From Bacteroidaceae bacterium (lineage in GTDB: Bacteria > Bacteroidota > Bacteroidia > Bacteroidales > Bacteroidaceae): a stretch of 64,000 nucleotides of DNA. The stretch is taken from NCBI GenBank assembly GCA_017617315.1, contig JAFZWM010000025.1:43060-107059 (forward strand). Direction: 5' to 3'. The translations under genes and the position numbers were made by a program. Below, piece after piece: positions 1 to 7,304 of this stretch (the first letter of the stretch is position 1; every line of letters starts with the position of its first letter). Under the pieces are notes generated by a model. The model was given only the letters and a program-made list of their open reading frames with translations, was not told the origin of the DNA and ran no database searches.

Positions 1-500
1 TTCGAAGGAATGTCGAGTCCGTTTGTCGGTTCGTCCATCAGCAGGAGAGAGGTGTTCGTTGCGAGCGCGAAGCACATGAACACCTTTTTCTTCATTCCCA
101 TCGAAAGTTCTTTCAGGTTAAGGTTCATGTCGAGTTCGAATTTATCCATCGTGCTCTTCATGTCGTCGTAGCTGAAGTTTGGGTAAAAAGGGGAGAGAAG
201 CTTTATGTATTTGTTCAGCGTTGTGTCGGGCATACTGAATTCCTCGGGAACGATAAAGATGTCTTGAAGTGTTTCAGGATTTCGCTCCTTGACATTCTTG
301 TTCTTGAAGAGCACTTCGCCTTTCTGGGCATGAAGGAGTCCGCACAGCAGATAGAGCAGAGTACTCTTGCCTGTTCCGTTCTTGCCCAGCAGTCCGATGA
401 TTTTGCCTTCGTCGAAGGTTATAGAGAAGTCGTTGAACACATTTTGCCTGTTGCTATAACCGTATGTTACCGAACTTACGCTTAAAAAATCGTTTCTCAT
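1..500 (-). CDS. ABC transporter ATP-binding protein (C-terminus cut by window edge)
   Basis: The protein starts at an ATG ending at 500 and runs off the left edge, so about 166 residues are visible. The Walker A motif GLLGKNGTGKST lies near residue 37, a Q-loop region (LQDIFIVPEE) follows, then a signature-like stretch LSMGMKKKVFMCFAL and Walker B LLLMDEPTNGLD. This is the cytoplasmic ATPase of an ABC transporter, most like the short single-domain ATPases paired with a separate multi-pass permease. The permease would lie to the left and is not visible, so the substrate is unknown. The opposite strand from about 500 to 840 has no gene. Confidence 0.9.
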   Translation of the reverse strand, partial: MRNDFLSVSSVTYGYSNRQNVFNDFSITFDEGKIIGLLGKNGTGKSTLLYLLCGLLHAQKGEVLFKNKNVKERNPETLQDIFIVPEEFSMPDTTLNKYIKLLSPFYPNFSYDDMKSTMDKFELDMNLNLKELSMGMKKKVFMCFALATNTSLLLMDEPTNGLDIPS

Positions 501-737
501 TATGTTTTCTTTTATGTATTGAGTTATCTTTTGTGTTATACTATTGTAGTACACTGCAAAAGTAATTATAATAATTTATTCCTCCAAATTCTTTTCCTTG
601 AAATATTGAATATCTGTGTAAATATTCTTTAAATCAATACTTTATACTTTGCGAGAAAGACGCTTGTAATATAATATGTATAGGTTGCTATATTTCAAAA
701 AAATCAGAAAATAAAATGTTAAAATATGTTAAATTGT

Positions 738-767
738 TTTGTGAAATGGAAATAATATATACTTTTG
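738..767 (+). promoter_or_regulatory. Bacteroidetes-type promoter for the secreted protein at 840
   Basis: TTTG at 738-741 and TACTTTTG at 760-767 are 18 bases apart, matching the -33/-7 promoter (TTTG, TAnnTTTG) of Bacteroidetes. The start codon is about 72 bases downstream. The rest of 501-839 is AT-rich, with no other recognisable feature. Confidence 0.75.
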
Positions 768-839
768 TAGTGTAATACTTAACTAATACACCAGTCGAGT
801 ATTAAAGAAAAGAATATTAACAAAAAATTAGATACAATT

Positions 840-1346
840 ATGAAGACAAGAATTTTTAGAGTAAAGGTTTTGGCAGTCGTACTATTTTGCATGTTTGGTT
901 GTACTGCAAGTGTAATGGCTTCCGATTTGAGTAAGTATTATCACAACGACGAGGTTGTTGACGGTAAACTTTCAACAAGATACATTTATACCGAGAGCAA
1001 TCTGCTCTTGACTCCGAAGTTCAGATACGAGTACAGCTACAATGCCGACGGCAAGACTGATGCCATGATAGTAAGCGAGTGGGATTCGTACAAGAAGGTT
1101 TGGAAGTTGTCTAAGAAGTTTCTTTATTTTTACAACGGAGACACCGTTACGATAGAATTGCAGAAATGTATGCGCAACGGAAAGAGTTGTCCAGTAAGCA
1201 AGTATGCTTACACAACCGAGAGCGACGGCACAACGCTTCAGAACAGCGAGATGTATTGTTGGAACGAAAGCAAGAAGGCCTGGGAACTGTCTGACGATTG
1301 TTCGGGAATTGATTCATGCCTTTTGGCTTCGAGAATTGCGAACTAA
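840..1346 (+). CDS. secreted hypothetical protein, DUF3836-like
   Basis: The 168-residue product starts with a Sec-type signal peptide (basic start, hydrophobic core VLAVVLFCMFGC, likely cleavage after VMA). The mature part is rich in aromatic and charged residues, with repeated phrases of the type W(D/N)xxKKxW and YxYxxDG, as in small exported proteins grouped as DUF3836 in Prevotella and Bacteroides. That family match is from memory of the pattern. Four cysteines in the C-terminal half could form disulphides. It is monocistronic behind its own promoter. The function is unknown. Confidence 0.7.
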   Translation: MKTRIFRVKVLAVVLFCMFGCTASVMASDLSKYYHNDEVVDGKLSTRYIYTESNLLLTPKFRYEYSYNADGKTDAMIVSEWDSYKKVWKLSKKFLYFYNGDTVTIELQKCMRNGKSCPVSKYAYTTESDGTTLQNSEMYCWNESKKAWELSDDCSGIDSCLLASRIAN

Positions 1347-1559
1347 TTAGAGAAATAACTATTATATCTTAATTTTTATCAGAACTCCTAAAATCTTAGT
1401 CGGGCAGAAAATGGCGAGAAAATCGCCTTTTCTGTTTGGCGGAGATTGATACTCGGGTTCGGCATAAGCAATTCTGCAACGATATTAAAATAAAGAATCG
1501 TTATGCAGAAAAGAGCCCCAAAGTAACTTTCAAGGTTGGGTATAGTAAGATTCAACATA

Positions 1560-1775
1560 GCGGCAGGTAAGCCGCAAGTAAGCCGCAGGATACGAAGAAG
1601 TACCGAAGAAGCAAGCCGCAAGGTATGGGGTAGCTTCGGAGTAGGAACGGGGTAGCTACGGGGAAGGTTCGGGCAAGGTACGTTCAAGGTACGGGGAAGA
1701 AAGCCGAGGATAATTCACAATTGACAATTCATAGTTGACAATGCTTTTTGAAAATTGAAAGTTGAAAATTGAAAA
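1560..1775. repeat. low-complexity direct repeats in a gene-free stretch
   Basis: The stretch 1347-1969 holds no convincing gene. Within it, GTAAGCCGCA occurs twice (1567-1576 and 1578-1587), with further copies of AAGCCGCA and many variants of GGGTAG, GGTACG and GGGGAAG up to about 1700. From about 1718 to 1775 there are near-repeats of AATTGACAATT and GAAAATTGAAA. Open frames across it translate into repetitive Leu/Pro/Arg-rich strings and are not credible as proteins. Confidence 0.6.
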
Positions 1776-1969
1776 ATCGTGCCAAGATGGATTCTTGTAA
1801 GACGTATGCAAGATACGTGAGAATAATAATTGAGCCGAACTGACGTATTGATGATTAGAAATGCCGGTAAAGTTGAGTTTTTAAGACTTAAGGCTAATAA
1901 AAAAATCGGAGTTCTTGGCTTAGCCGAATTCAGCACATTTTATGTTAGGATATGACAAACCTTTGTTTT

Positions 1970-2010
1970 GAAAAAGAAAAAACAGCGGACTCTCGTGAGA
2001 AAGTCCGCTG
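1970..2010 (-). terminator. rho-independent terminator of the AICAR formyltransferase gene
   Basis: On the minus strand AGCGGACT and AGTCCGCT (1984-1991 and 2002-2009 on the plus strand) form an 8-bp stem, followed by a T-rich run. It begins about 30 bases after the stop codon. Confidence 0.8.
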
Positions 2011-2039
2011 ATTTTATATTTAGTTTCCGAAGGGGAAAA

Positions 2040-3221
2040 TCAATGATGGAACAAGCGGATGCCAGTGAATGCCATAGCGATGCCGTACTTGTTACATGTC
2101 TCGATAACATGGTCGTCGCGAACAGAACCGCCAGCCTGTGCAACATACTGAACGCCGCTCTTGTGCGCTCTTTCGATGTTGTCGCCAAATGGGAAGAATG
2201 CGTCAGAACCCAAAGCAACGTTAGTGTTCTTTGCAATCCACTCCTTCTTCTCCTCTCTTGTCAGAACCTCAGGCTTTTCTGTGAAGAACTGCTGCCATAC
2301 GCCGTCAGCCAATACATCGTCGTGGTCTTCGCTGATGTAGATGTCGATAGTGTTGTCGCGGTCGGCGCGGCGGATGTTAGGAACGAATGGCAGGTTAAGA
2401 ACCTTTGGATGCTGGCGAAGCCACCAGATGTCGGCCTTGTTTCCTGCAAGGCGAGTACAGTGGATTCGGCTCTGCTGGCCTGCTCCGATACCAATTGCCT
2501 GTCCGTCCTTGACATAGCATACAGAGTTACTCTGAGTGTATTTCAGCGTGATGAGTGCAATCATAAGATCGCGCTTTGCCTCGTCTGTGAAGTTCTTGTT
2601 GTCGGTTGGAATGTTGGCGAAAAGCTCGTCGCCGTTAAGCTTGATTTCATTTCGGCCCTGCTCGAAGGTTACGCCGAAACACTGCTTGCGCTCAATAGGA
2701 TTAGGAACGTATGTAGGGTCAATCTTGATTACGTTGTATGTGCCTTTGCGTTTTTCTTTAAGGATTTCGAGAGCTTTAGGAGTGAAGTCCGGAGCGATAA
2801 CGCCGTCTGATACTTCGCGTTTGATAAGCATTGCGGTAGCCTCGTCGCAAGTGTCGCTTAGTGCGATGAAATCTCCGTATGACGACATTCTGTCGGCGCC
2901 GCGTGCTCTGGCGTATGCCGTTGCTATCGGAGTGAGTGGCAGAGGAGCGTCTTCAACCCAGTAGATTTTCTTCAGAGTGTCGCTCATCGGCAGGCCAACT
3001 GCTGCTCCGGCAGGTGAGACGTGCTTGAACGATGCTGCGGCTGGTAGCCCTGTCGCTTCCTTCAGCTCCTTAACCAGCTGCCAGCTGTTCAGAGCATCCA
3101 AAAAGTTGATGTAGCCCGGTTTTCCACTAAGAACTTCGATAGGAAGTTCGCCTTCTTCCATATAAATGCGTGATGGCTTTTGGTTAGGATTACATCCGTA
3201 CTTTAAAGCTAATTCTTTCAT
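2040..3221 (-). CDS. stand-alone AICAR formyltransferase
   Basis: The 393-residue protein matches the C-terminal half of PurH. It transfers a formyl group from 10-formyl-THF to AICAR, giving FAICAR in the penultimate step of IMP synthesis. Visible motifs are SFKHVSPAGAAVG (holding the conserved Lys-His pair of the active site), DGVIAPDF, TQSNSVCYVKDGQ, SDAFFPFGDN and QAGGSVRDD. The N-terminal IMP cyclohydrolase domain of bifunctional PurH (usual length about 510) is absent, and the protein starts directly with MKELALKYGCNPNQ, so this is a natural short form and not a truncation. A weak -7 box (TATCTTCG on the minus strand, 3261-3268) lies upstream. It is divergent from uridine kinase. Confidence 0.93.
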   Translation of the reverse strand: MKELALKYGCNPNQKPSRIYMEEGELPIEVLSGKPGYINFLDALNSWQLVKELKEATGLPAAASFKHVSPAGAAVGLPMSDTLKKIYWVEDAPLPLTPIATAYARARGADRMSSYGDFIALSDTCDEATAMLIKREVSDGVIAPDFTPKALEILKEKRKGTYNVIKIDPTYVPNPIERKQCFGVTFEQGRNEIKLNGDELFANIPTDNKNFTDEAKRDLMIALITLKYTQSNSVCYVKDGQAIGIGAGQQSRIHCTRLAGNKADIWWLRQHPKVLNLPFVPNIRRADRDNTIDIYISEDHDDVLADGVWQQFFTEKPEVLTREEKKEWIAKNTNVALGSDAFFPFGDNIERAHKSGVQYVAQAGGSVRDDHVIETCNKYGIAMAFTGIRLFHH

Positions 3222-3319
3222 TTATTCTATAATTATGTTTGGTTTTGCTTAATAATGGTGCGAAGATAACACATTTTGAAGAAATGGCAAAATATTTTTC
3301 TCACAACAGAAATTTTTGC

Positions 3320-3327
3320 TACTTTTG
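3320..3327 (+). promoter_or_regulatory. -7 box of the uridine kinase promoter
   Basis: TACTTTTG matches TAnnTTTG and lies 36 bases before the ATG at 3363. It supports that start over an in-frame upstream start codon at 3276, which lies before the box. No clear -33 box was found. Confidence 0.65.
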
Positions 3328-3362
3328 CAGTTAAGGTTTTTATTATAACTAAAGGTAGTAGC

Positions 3363-3986
3363 ATGATTATTATTGGAATTGCAGGTGGTACGGGCAGTGG
3401 CAAAACCACAGTGGCACGCAAGATCGTAGAGCGTTTGCCAAAGGATGAAGTAGCGCTAATCAGTCAGGATTCGTATTATAACGATACAACGCATCTGACG
3501 ATGGACGAGCGCAGAAAGCTAAACTTCGACCATCCGAGCGCATTCGACTGGGAACTGTTCTCAAAGCAGATAAGCGACTTGAAGGACGGAAAGGCAATAG
3601 AACAACCTACCTATTCGTACATCGAAAGCAACCGTCTGCCTGAAACGGTACACGTTGAGCCAAAAGAAGTTATCATCGTCGAGGGAATCCTTGCTCTGTA
3701 CAACAAGGAGATGCGCGACCTGATGGACTTGAAAATCTTTGTCGATGCCGATGCCGACGACCGTCTGATACGCGTTATTCAGCGCGACATTGTTGAGCGC
3801 GGCAGAACCGTCGAGATGGTATTGCAGCGATACGAAGCAGTCCTGAAGCCAATGCATCAGGAGTTTGTTGAGCCTACAAAGCAGAATGCCGACATCATCA
3901 TCCCTCAGGGCGGACACAACAAGAGGGCCATAAACCTGATGTGTCATTACATCGAGAGAATATTACTGAAACGAAAAAATATCTGA
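3363..3986 (+). CDS. udk: uridine kinase
   Basis: The 207-residue protein phosphorylates uridine or cytidine to UMP or CMP in pyrimidine salvage. It begins MIIIGIAGGTGSGKTT, where GGTGSGKTT is the Walker A loop. Further family signatures are SQDSYYND, NFDHPSAFDW, PTYSYIESNR, IVEGILAL and RDIVERGRT. The length is normal for Udk. The start at 3363 places the P-loop at the N-terminus as in relatives and lies after the promoter box. The split 5'-nucleotidase genes follow after 7 bases on the same strand, so nucleoside phosphorylation and nucleotide dephosphorylation genes probably share a transcript. Confidence 0.95.
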   Translation: MIIIGIAGGTGSGKTTVARKIVERLPKDEVALISQDSYYNDTTHLTMDERRKLNFDHPSAFDWELFSKQISDLKDGKAIEQPTYSYIESNRLPETVHVEPKEVIIVEGILALYNKEMRDLMDLKIFVDADADDRLIRVIQRDIVERGRTVEMVLQRYEAVLKPMHQEFVEPTKQNADIIIPQGGHNKRAINLMCHYIERILLKRKNI

Positions 3987-3993
3987 TTTATAG

Positions 3994-4767
3994 ATGAATA
4001 AAAAAATATCAACATATCTGATTCTTGCCTCAATGGTGCTCGCGCCATGCTCCGAAGCCTTTGCGCAGGGCAAGGTAAGACTGAAGAGCGCAACGCGGTT
4101 TGAGATTACTAACGAATTCGACAAGAATCCCGAAGCCGATGCGGTTGCTTTCCTCGCTCCATACAAGCAGAAGGTAGACAGCATTCTTCTGCCTGTGGTG
4201 GGATACAGTGAGACTTTCATGAAAAGCGGCGTTGACCTCCGTCCGGAGAGCGCGCTCGGCAACTTCATGGCCGACACGTTTTTCGATGAGTGCGAACGCT
4301 ACGGCCAGAAAGCCGATTTCGTAATCCTTAACATGGGCGGCAATCGTGCCGACATTCCCGAAGGCGTAATCCGAAACGGCGACATCTTGGCTCTTGCGCC
4401 ATTCAACAATCTTCTTGCCTTTGTAACGCTGAAGGGAAGCGATGTTGTAGGACTCTTTGAGGACATCGCATTCACGGGCGGCGAATGTCAGAGCCGCAAT
4501 GTACGCCTCGAAATCACTCGCGACAAAAAGTTGCGCAAGGCAACCATCAACGGCGAGCCTGTTGACCCGAACAAGGAATATGTAGTCTGCACAACCGACT
4601 ATATGGCAGAGGGCAACGACTATCTTGAACATTTCAAAAAGTCGACAAAGAAGGAAATAAAGAACGTGCTTGCACGCGAGGTTATCCTTAATTACATTAA
4701 GCGTCTTAATTCCGAAGGACGTAAGATTAGCGCCGCAAAGGACGGCAGATGTAAATTAGTAGAATGA
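3994..4767 (+). CDS. exported 5'-nucleotidase C-terminal domain protein
   Basis: The 257-residue product has a signal peptide ending AFAQ and then only the C-terminal, substrate-binding domain of the UshA/5'-nucleotidase family. Visible signatures are ALGNFMADTFFD, LNMGGNRADIPEG, GDILALAPFNNLL, LEITRDKKL and TTDYMAEGNDY. The metallophosphatase half is encoded by the next gene, which overlaps by four bases (ATGA), so the two are translationally coupled and likely work together in the periplasm. The order is inverted relative to the fused enzyme, where the metal domain comes first. Confidence 0.88.
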   Translation: MNKKISTYLILASMVLAPCSEAFAQGKVRLKSATRFEITNEFDKNPEADAVAFLAPYKQKVDSILLPVVGYSETFMKSGVDLRPESALGNFMADTFFDECERYGQKADFVILNMGGNRADIPEGVIRNGDILALAPFNNLLAFVTLKGSDVVGLFEDIAFTGGECQSRNVRLEITRDKKLRKATINGEPVDPNKEYVVCTTDYMAEGNDYLEHFKKSTKKEIKNVLAREVILNYIKRLNSEGRKISAAKDGRCKLVE

Positions 4768-5597
4768 TGAGACGTTTTCTTACAATAGTGCTTCTGTGCT
4801 CGGCCGTTTCGCTTTTTGCACAGAAGAAGACCGAGATTGTAATCTTCCATACAAACGATACGCACAGCTGCGTTGAGCCGCTGAACGCTAATCTTCCGAC
4901 AGATATGGCCGACAAGGGCGGCTATCTGCGTCGCTTGAAGTTCATACGCGAGCAGCGCAAGCAGTATCCAGATATGCTTCTGCTCGACGACGGCGACTTT
5001 TCTCAGGGCTCAATCTACTACAGCCAGTTCAAGGGCGAGGTTGAGGTCAAGCTTATGAACATGATGAAGTATGATGCCTGCGGAATCGGCAACCACGAGT
5101 TCGACTTCGGTCTCGACAACATGGCTCGCCTGTTCAAGATGGCTAAGTTCAAGGTTGTTTGCTGCAACTACGATTTCAGTCAGACATGCCTTAAGAATAT
5201 CGTCAAGCCTTATATCATCGTAAAGCGTGGCGGCAAGAAGATCGGCATCACCGGAGTTAGCCCTCGACTGGCAGGACTCGTGGCTCATGTAAATTACGGA
5301 GATGCCAAGTATATCAAGCCATCTGAGGCTGTTAACAAGGTTACAAAATACTTGCACGACGTTAAGAAGTGCGATGTTATCATCTGCATTTCTCATCTTG
5401 GCTGGGACATTCTTGGTTCAGACAACACAGAGTTTATTCCGGAGACACATTACATCGACTATGTTGTTGGCGGACATTCGCACACTTATTTTACCGAGCC
5501 GCTTTATGTAAAGGATGCCGACGGAAAAGAAGTTCCCGACTTCCAGATGGGAAAGAGCGGACGCTGGGTGGCAAAGTCTGTCCTCGAAGTTGAGTGA
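4764..5597 (+). CDS. exported metallophosphatase (5'-nucleotidase N-terminal domain)
   Basis: The 277-residue product has a signal peptide (MMRRFLTIVLLCSAVSLFAQ) and the full set of metal-binding motifs of UshA-like calcineurin phosphatases: HTNDTH, LLDDGDFSQGS, GIGNHEFDFG, CISHLG and VGGHSHT. It ends at residue 277 without the nucleotide-binding C-terminal domain, which is the preceding gene. The pair is predicted to release phosphate from nucleotides or related phosphoesters in the periplasm; the exact substrate cannot be read from the sequence. Confidence 0.9.
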   Translation: MMRRFLTIVLLCSAVSLFAQKKTEIVIFHTNDTHSCVEPLNANLPTDMADKGGYLRRLKFIREQRKQYPDMLLLDDGDFSQGSIYYSQFKGEVEVKLMNMMKYDACGIGNHEFDFGLDNMARLFKMAKFKVVCCNYDFSQTCLKNIVKPYIIVKRGGKKIGITGVSPRLAGLVAHVNYGDAKYIKPSEAVNKVTKYLHDVKKCDVIICISHLGWDILGSDNTEFIPETHYIDYVVGGHSHTYFTEPLYVKDADGKEVPDFQMGKSGRWVAKSVLEVE

Positions 5598-5644
5598 TAA
5601 TTCAGTTTTACATATAAATAATAATTAACTAAAATTTTTTATTC

Positions 5645-7114
5645 ATGAGACATTTTCTACGTTCAATTTTTGCATTTGCTGCATTGCTGATGTGCTCTGC
5701 CGTAAGTGCTCAGAAAGTTACATTGGATTTTACCGATGGTGCAAATACTTGGGGACTACCTTCTAAATCGTCAGATGGCGTTAAGAGCGGTACATTTACA
5801 AATGGTACATATAGCATAAAGCTGACTGCTGCGGACAATGCCTATTACATCTCGGGCGGTAAAGCATTGTTCATTGGTAAGAAAAATTCTACCATCGAAC
5901 TTCCTGCAATGAATTTCAAGGTTGCACGAATCGAGGTTGTTGGTGCAGACGGAGCTTCAACCAGTTTGGAAGCTAGTATCTTTGTTGGCGATAAAGGAGT
6001 AAGTAACAGTGTGACAGGTGGTAATTTTACCGCTGCATTCGATATTAAGCCAGAATATCAGGCTGCCGGAACAGTTTATATCTACAAGATTACAAGTAAA
6101 CATAACGCACAGATTCAGAAAATCAATTTCTACGAGGTTGATGAAAACAAGGTTAACGAGCCTGTAATTTCTGCAACATCAAAGGTGTTCGAGACTTCAA
6201 CAAAGGTTAGCATAACTGGCGACGAGGGCACAGACATCTACTATACTCTCGACGGAACTGAGCCTACAACATCAAGCCTGAAGTATGTTAACGAGATCGA
6301 GGTTTCTGAAACTTCAACAATCAAGGCAATCGCTGTTAAGGGTGAGAAGGTAAGTTTTGTTTCAAGCCTCGATGTAAACAAGGTTACTCCATTCACTGTT
6401 TCAAAACTTATTGAGTGGAGCTCGGACAAGACCGGAACCGTTTATCAGGACTTCTCAACTCTGACACTGAACAACGCTAAGGTTCTGTTTGCTATCGGCG
6501 ACTTGGTTTTCTTGCGCGAGGACGGTAAGTGCATCGAACTTTACAAGATGTCAGGCTTGAAGAACAAGGTTGAGACTAACGACATCCTTAACGGAACAAT
6601 AAAGGGCTGTGCAGAGTCTTACAACTCTATGCCTGAGTTTATCGAGTCTAAGGCTGATGCCGATTATACAGACGTTTCTGCTTTGCAGATTACAAAGTCA
6701 GGCGTTGTTGCCGAGCCAGTTGTTGCAACTCTTGCCGAGGTTATCAATTGTCAGCACATCTTCGACCTTGTAAAGATTTCGGGCGTTTCTTTGAAGGTTG
6801 AAAATAAGAAGTACTCAATCTATAAGGGCGACGAGGTTGTGGCTCTTAACAACGTTGGCACAGTTACATTGCCTGCAGAGAGCGAGTTCACTAAGGCTGG
6901 TCAGCTTTACGACATCGAGGGTATCGTGAGCGGCATTTCAAGCAAGAAGGGTACAATCTATCTTCGTGCAATAAAGGCTGCCGAGGCAACTGGCGTTGAA
7001 GCCGTTTCTGCCGATGTTGAGACTTCAGAGGCTTACAACCTTCGCGGTGTAAAGGTTGCTCCAAACACCAAGGGAATTGTAGTAATCAACGGAAAGAAAT
7101 ACTTCAACAAGTAA
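5645..7114 (+). CDS. secreted protein with chitobiase-like C-terminal (CHB_HEX_C) domain
   Basis: The 489-residue exported protein has a signal peptide (cleavage near VSAQ), a beta-rich region to about residue 170, then a module like the chitobiase/hexosaminidase C-terminal domain (PVISATSKVF, YYTLDGTEPTTSS, TIKAIAVK, about 172-242). A following stretch of about 180 residues resembles OB-fold modules common in Bacteroidetes exported proteins. The C-terminus has the Prevotella-type ending YNLRGVKV...GIVVINGKKYF, usually seen on surface or exported proteins. No catalytic domain is recognisable, so adhesion or carbohydrate binding is a guess. Confidence 0.75.
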   Translation: MRHFLRSIFAFAALLMCSAVSAQKVTLDFTDGANTWGLPSKSSDGVKSGTFTNGTYSIKLTAADNAYYISGGKALFIGKKNSTIELPAMNFKVARIEVVGADGASTSLEASIFVGDKGVSNSVTGGNFTAAFDIKPEYQAAGTVYIYKITSKHNAQIQKINFYEVDENKVNEPVISATSKVFETSTKVSITGDEGTDIYYTLDGTEPTTSSLKYVNEIEVSETSTIKAIAVKGEKVSFVSSLDVNKVTPFTVSKLIEWSSDKTGTVYQDFSTLTLNNAKVLFAIGDLVFLREDGKCIELYKMSGLKNKVETNDILNGTIKGCAESYNSMPEFIESKADADYTDVSALQITKSGVVAEPVVATLAEVINCQHIFDLVKISGVSLKVENKKYSIYKGDEVVALNNVGTVTLPAESEFTKAGQLYDIEGIVSGISSKKGTIYLRAIKAAEATGVEAVSADVETSEAYNLRGVKVAPNTKGIVVINGKKYFNK

Positions 7115-7142
7115 TTTGATTATCACACATCATTATAAACGG

Positions 7143-7181
7143 AATCCGTCGGGAATAATAGCTTTCCCGGCGGATTTTTCT
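7143..7181 (+). terminator. rho-independent terminator
   Basis: ATCCGTCGGGAA (from 7144) pairs with TTTCCCGGCGGAT (to 7175), allowing G-T pairs, and is followed by TTTTTC. It ends the transcript of the secreted protein gene. Confidence 0.8.
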
Positions 7182-7274
7182 GTATAAAAAGCAACGGCAT
7201 TGACGCAGGGGCGGATTTTGTCGAACGAAAATCCCCTTTGGTCGAAAATATTATAATGGTAATACAGCATGGAT

Positions 7275-7282
7275 TATTTTTG
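7275..7282 (+). promoter_or_regulatory. -7 box deciding the TonB-receptor start
   Basis: TATTTTTG matches TAnnTTTG. It falls after an in-frame upstream ATG at 7269, so a transcript from here excludes that codon and supports the ATG at 7305. Confidence 0.6.
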
Positions 7283-7304
7283 CAAAAAACAAAAAAGAAA
7301 AGAT

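Noticed and set aside
1388..1687. 99-codon frame on the minus strand
   Set aside because: It spans the repetitive stretch and gives a Leu/Pro/Arg-rich product with no start signals.
1968..2810. Long open frame of 280 codons on the plus strand
   Set aside because: It lies antisense to the AICAR formyltransferase gene, whose motifs are unmistakable; the antisense product has no recognisable features.
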